Origin: Volvariella volvacea V23 | Lineage: Eukaryota > Basidiomycota > Agaricomycetes > Agaricales > Pluteaceae | Assembly: GCA_000349905.1 (NCBI GenBank) | Contig: KB722740.1 | Span: 339,318 to 403,317, forward strand | Direction: 5' to 3' | Length of the DNA: 64,000 nucleotides | Shown: positions 61,894 to 64,000 of the stretch, one piece after another | Layout: each line of letters begins with the position of its first letter | Numbering within the stretch: the stretch's first letter is position 1 | The notes under the pieces: generated by a model | Told to the model about the DNA's origin: nothing | Databases searched by the model: none | The model's input: the letters and a program-made list of their open reading frames with translations, nothing else | Translations under genes and position numbers: made by a program

Positions 61894-64000
61894 ATGCACA
61901 ACTTCTTGGTTCTGTTCAGTGTTCTAGCGTCATGCTGCATGTTCGGAGTGACTGCCATTGGCGGTGCGATGCCAGGCATGGAGGATACCCTCGGAATTCA
62001 ACTCGAACAACTCGAACGCCTTCAAGCTCTAAGTGGCTCACCTCCCAAGTCGAAACAGGACAAAATTGCTTTCTCAAACGTCTTCTCCAACCCTGCGGCA
62101 GCGAAGTACTTTGTTGATGGAAAGAAGATACCCGACGGTTAGTTCACCTCAATTGTGAATCGTGTGAAGGATAATAATTAGAATGCACTCTTGTTAGTTA
62201 AATTCGATGCAGGTCCATCCTGGGCGGGTTTGATGCCCATTTCTGCGCATCCAAACGAGACCCGGAAGCTGTTCTTCTAGTCAGCCTCCTACATACCCCG
62301 AATTATTCGAATACGCGTCCGAGCCGTTGAAAATGTGACTAGGTTATGGCCTACTAACAACCCGGATCCAGTCAGCTCAAAGGATCTGATTCTTTGGACA
62401 AATGGTTGGTTCGGTTCTATTTACACGCCTCATCCACCTATAGTATCCTCTGTAGGTGGCCCTGGATGCTCTTCTCTCGAAGGTTTTTTGCAGGAGAATG
62501 GTCCTATCTGTACGTCTAAGCACTGTCTTGAGTGTCCAAAGCCCTAACCATGAGATCGCTAGCTTGGTCTTGGGGCCAGGCTGGGGCGACTGCGTAAGTC
62601 CGTTTATATGAGGCTGCCTCATAGTTAACATTTCTTTAGTAATCCTTGGTCCTGGACCAATCTTGCCCATGTCGTTTGGGTTGAACAGCCTGTTGGCGTA
62701 AGTAGGCATCTATGACGCATTTGATTTCTGCTTCTGACTCACCCAAAGACCGGATTTAGCCAAGGGACGCCCAACATTTCTAATGACGATGAATTAGCTG
62801 TCCAGCTTGTCGGCTTCTTCGAGCAGCTTCTGGTGGTATTCCCCGAACTCAAAGGCAACAATTTGTGGCTTACAGGTGAAAGTGTGAGTATCACTTCATA
62901 TCGTAAGCGAGCACAAGCATTAACACAAGTATTCTATAGTATGCTGGATACTGTCAGTTAAACGTACATCCTGTTCGATTTCGACTCACGTCTGTTGACA
63001 GATATCCCGTACATTGCCAATTATATATACGAGCACCCTGGGCTGGACCTTAAGCTTCGTGGAATATGGATAGCCGACCCATCTCTCACATACGGAGTAA
63101 TTCAACAAGAAATACCGGCTCTACGATTCGTTCAAGCCAATCGGAATTTGTTCCCCTTCAATAGTTCCTTCTGGAAGCATCTTCAACAGACTTCGGACGC
63201 CTGCGGTTATACTGACTATATGGATAAATATGTCACATATCCTCCTGCAGGGCAACTACCATTCCCCCCAGGAACAAGCGGTACTTCACCGACCTCGAGC
63301 TGTAGGATTCACAGTCAAATCCAGAGAGCCGTGGGACTGTATGTTCTGTCCATCCCAAGAAATCCTTGTTTACTAACGTACCTAAATCAGATTAAATCCC
63401 GTTTTCGACGTTTATCGTGTGTCCGACACGTACCCCAATATCTGTAAGACTTGTTTGCTGCTTCGGACTTCCTGTCAATCCGACCCAAAGTGTCGATAAG
63501 GGAGCGTTCTAGGTTTCCCCCGTTCTACGCAAGGACCCATCTATTTCAACAGGCAGTAACACACTCTGTAAGCGCAGCTGTGACGCTAATCCCCCGTGTT
63601 TCAGAACAGACGTAAGTTAGCTCTCAAACGCCACCAAAGATTGGCGACCTGAGGCTGACTCCGTTCCGCAACATTTCTCATTTATGCGTCGCCACCATCA
63701 CTCATTCAGGTACAAGACGCGATTCACGCACCGCGTGTACCTTGGAGCTCCTGCGCGAGTCGTTCTGTCTACATCAACCCGAGGACGGGTGGACCAGGAA
63801 ATGACCAATCTATACCATCAACGTTGAGTGTATTGCCGAATGTCATAGAGAAATCTGTCAGGAGTGTCATTGTTCATGGACTTGCGGTATTCTTTAACCC
63901 TTCACCGCAGCTTGGGGTCATCAGTTGATGCCGCATCCGGTTAGGACTACATTCTTATCGCGGAGGGAACAAGGATCGCCATCCAGTACGTCTATCACTT
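61894..64000 (+). CDS. Secreted serine carboxypeptidase (peptidase family S10), cut by window edge
   Basis: Exons 61894-62137, 62198-62279, 62343-62404, 62456-62509, 62563-62593, 62640-62697, 62749-62883, 62940-62952, 63002-63338, 63391-63443, 63501-63552, 63605-63611, 63710-63886, 63945-63985; the gene continues past the right edge. A signal peptide opens it (NFLVLFSVLASCCMFGVTA). WTNGGPGCSSLEG and LTGESYAGY are the oxyanion and catalytic-Ser blocks (Ser222 if the longer exon 3 is used). GLADYILIAEG near the end carries the catalytic Asp; the catalytic His lies outside. These enzymes remove C-terminal residues from peptides in vacuole or culture fluid. As written, the exon 2/exon 3 junction TA|G spells a stop; an acceptor 33 bp downstream (63-bp-shorter route to 62376) avoids it. 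One donor (63553) is GC. Confidence 0.85.

Overview
The window is nuclear DNA of a filamentous basidiomycete, most likely an Agaricomycete. The evidence is dense gene packing on both strands, several short introns per gene (mostly 45-70 nt, GT...AG), very small exons, an intron-bearing tRNA gene, and gene families typical of mushroom-forming fungi: a flavin-dependent halogenase, an F-box expansion, a DUF300/Ostalpha transporter and an Asteroid-type nuclease-fold protein. No prokaryotic operon, virus, complete transposon or CRISPR array was seen. Because the genes are split by introns, I rebuilt most of them by reading splice sites and checking that the reading phase closes across every junction. 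Exon lists are given in the evidence fields.

Left part (1-9.5 kb, all minus strand): a 2-hydroxyacid dehydrogenase cut by the left edge, a seven-helix membrane protein, a LARGE-like glycosyltransferase, an N-acetylglucosamine-kinase-like ATPase, two tandem cornichon (ERV14-type) cargo receptors, and an RRM/RGG RNA-binding protein. From 9.8 to 15 kb two tandem peroxisomal acyl-CoA ligases run on the plus strand. From 16 to 28.7 kb come an uncharacterised protein, a tRNA-Leu(UAG) with a 9-nt intron, an Asteroid/XPG-fold protein, a Ser-rich protein, a mitochondrial-type NAD kinase (minus) and a 1433-residue protein with a C-terminal BRCT domain.

Middle part (29-41 kb): three copies of an F-box family surround a 1131-residue acidic protein. 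The first F-box copy is broken by two shifts at 7-C runs and has a GC splice donor. It shares a perfectly identical 76-bp tract with the second copy, which suggests gene conversion. A coiled-coil protein follows on the minus strand.

Right part (42.9-64 kb): a Bud4/anillin-like septation protein, a 20-exon phospholipid:diacylglycerol acyltransferase with tiny exons and two GC-AG introns, a flavin-dependent halogenase with all its signature motifs, an uncharacterised helical protein, an aldo-keto reductase, a DUF300/Ostalpha (TMEM184-like) membrane protein, and a serine carboxypeptidase running off the right edge.

Most genes are ordinary housekeeping or accessory functions and do not form one pathway. 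The halogenase stands alone, with no polyketide synthase, NRPS or terpene cyclase in the window. The most unusual signals are this orphan halogenase, the decaying and gene-converted F-box cluster, the micro-exon/GC-AG splicing of the acyltransferase, and the carboxypeptidase whose conserved splice junction now spells a stop codon.
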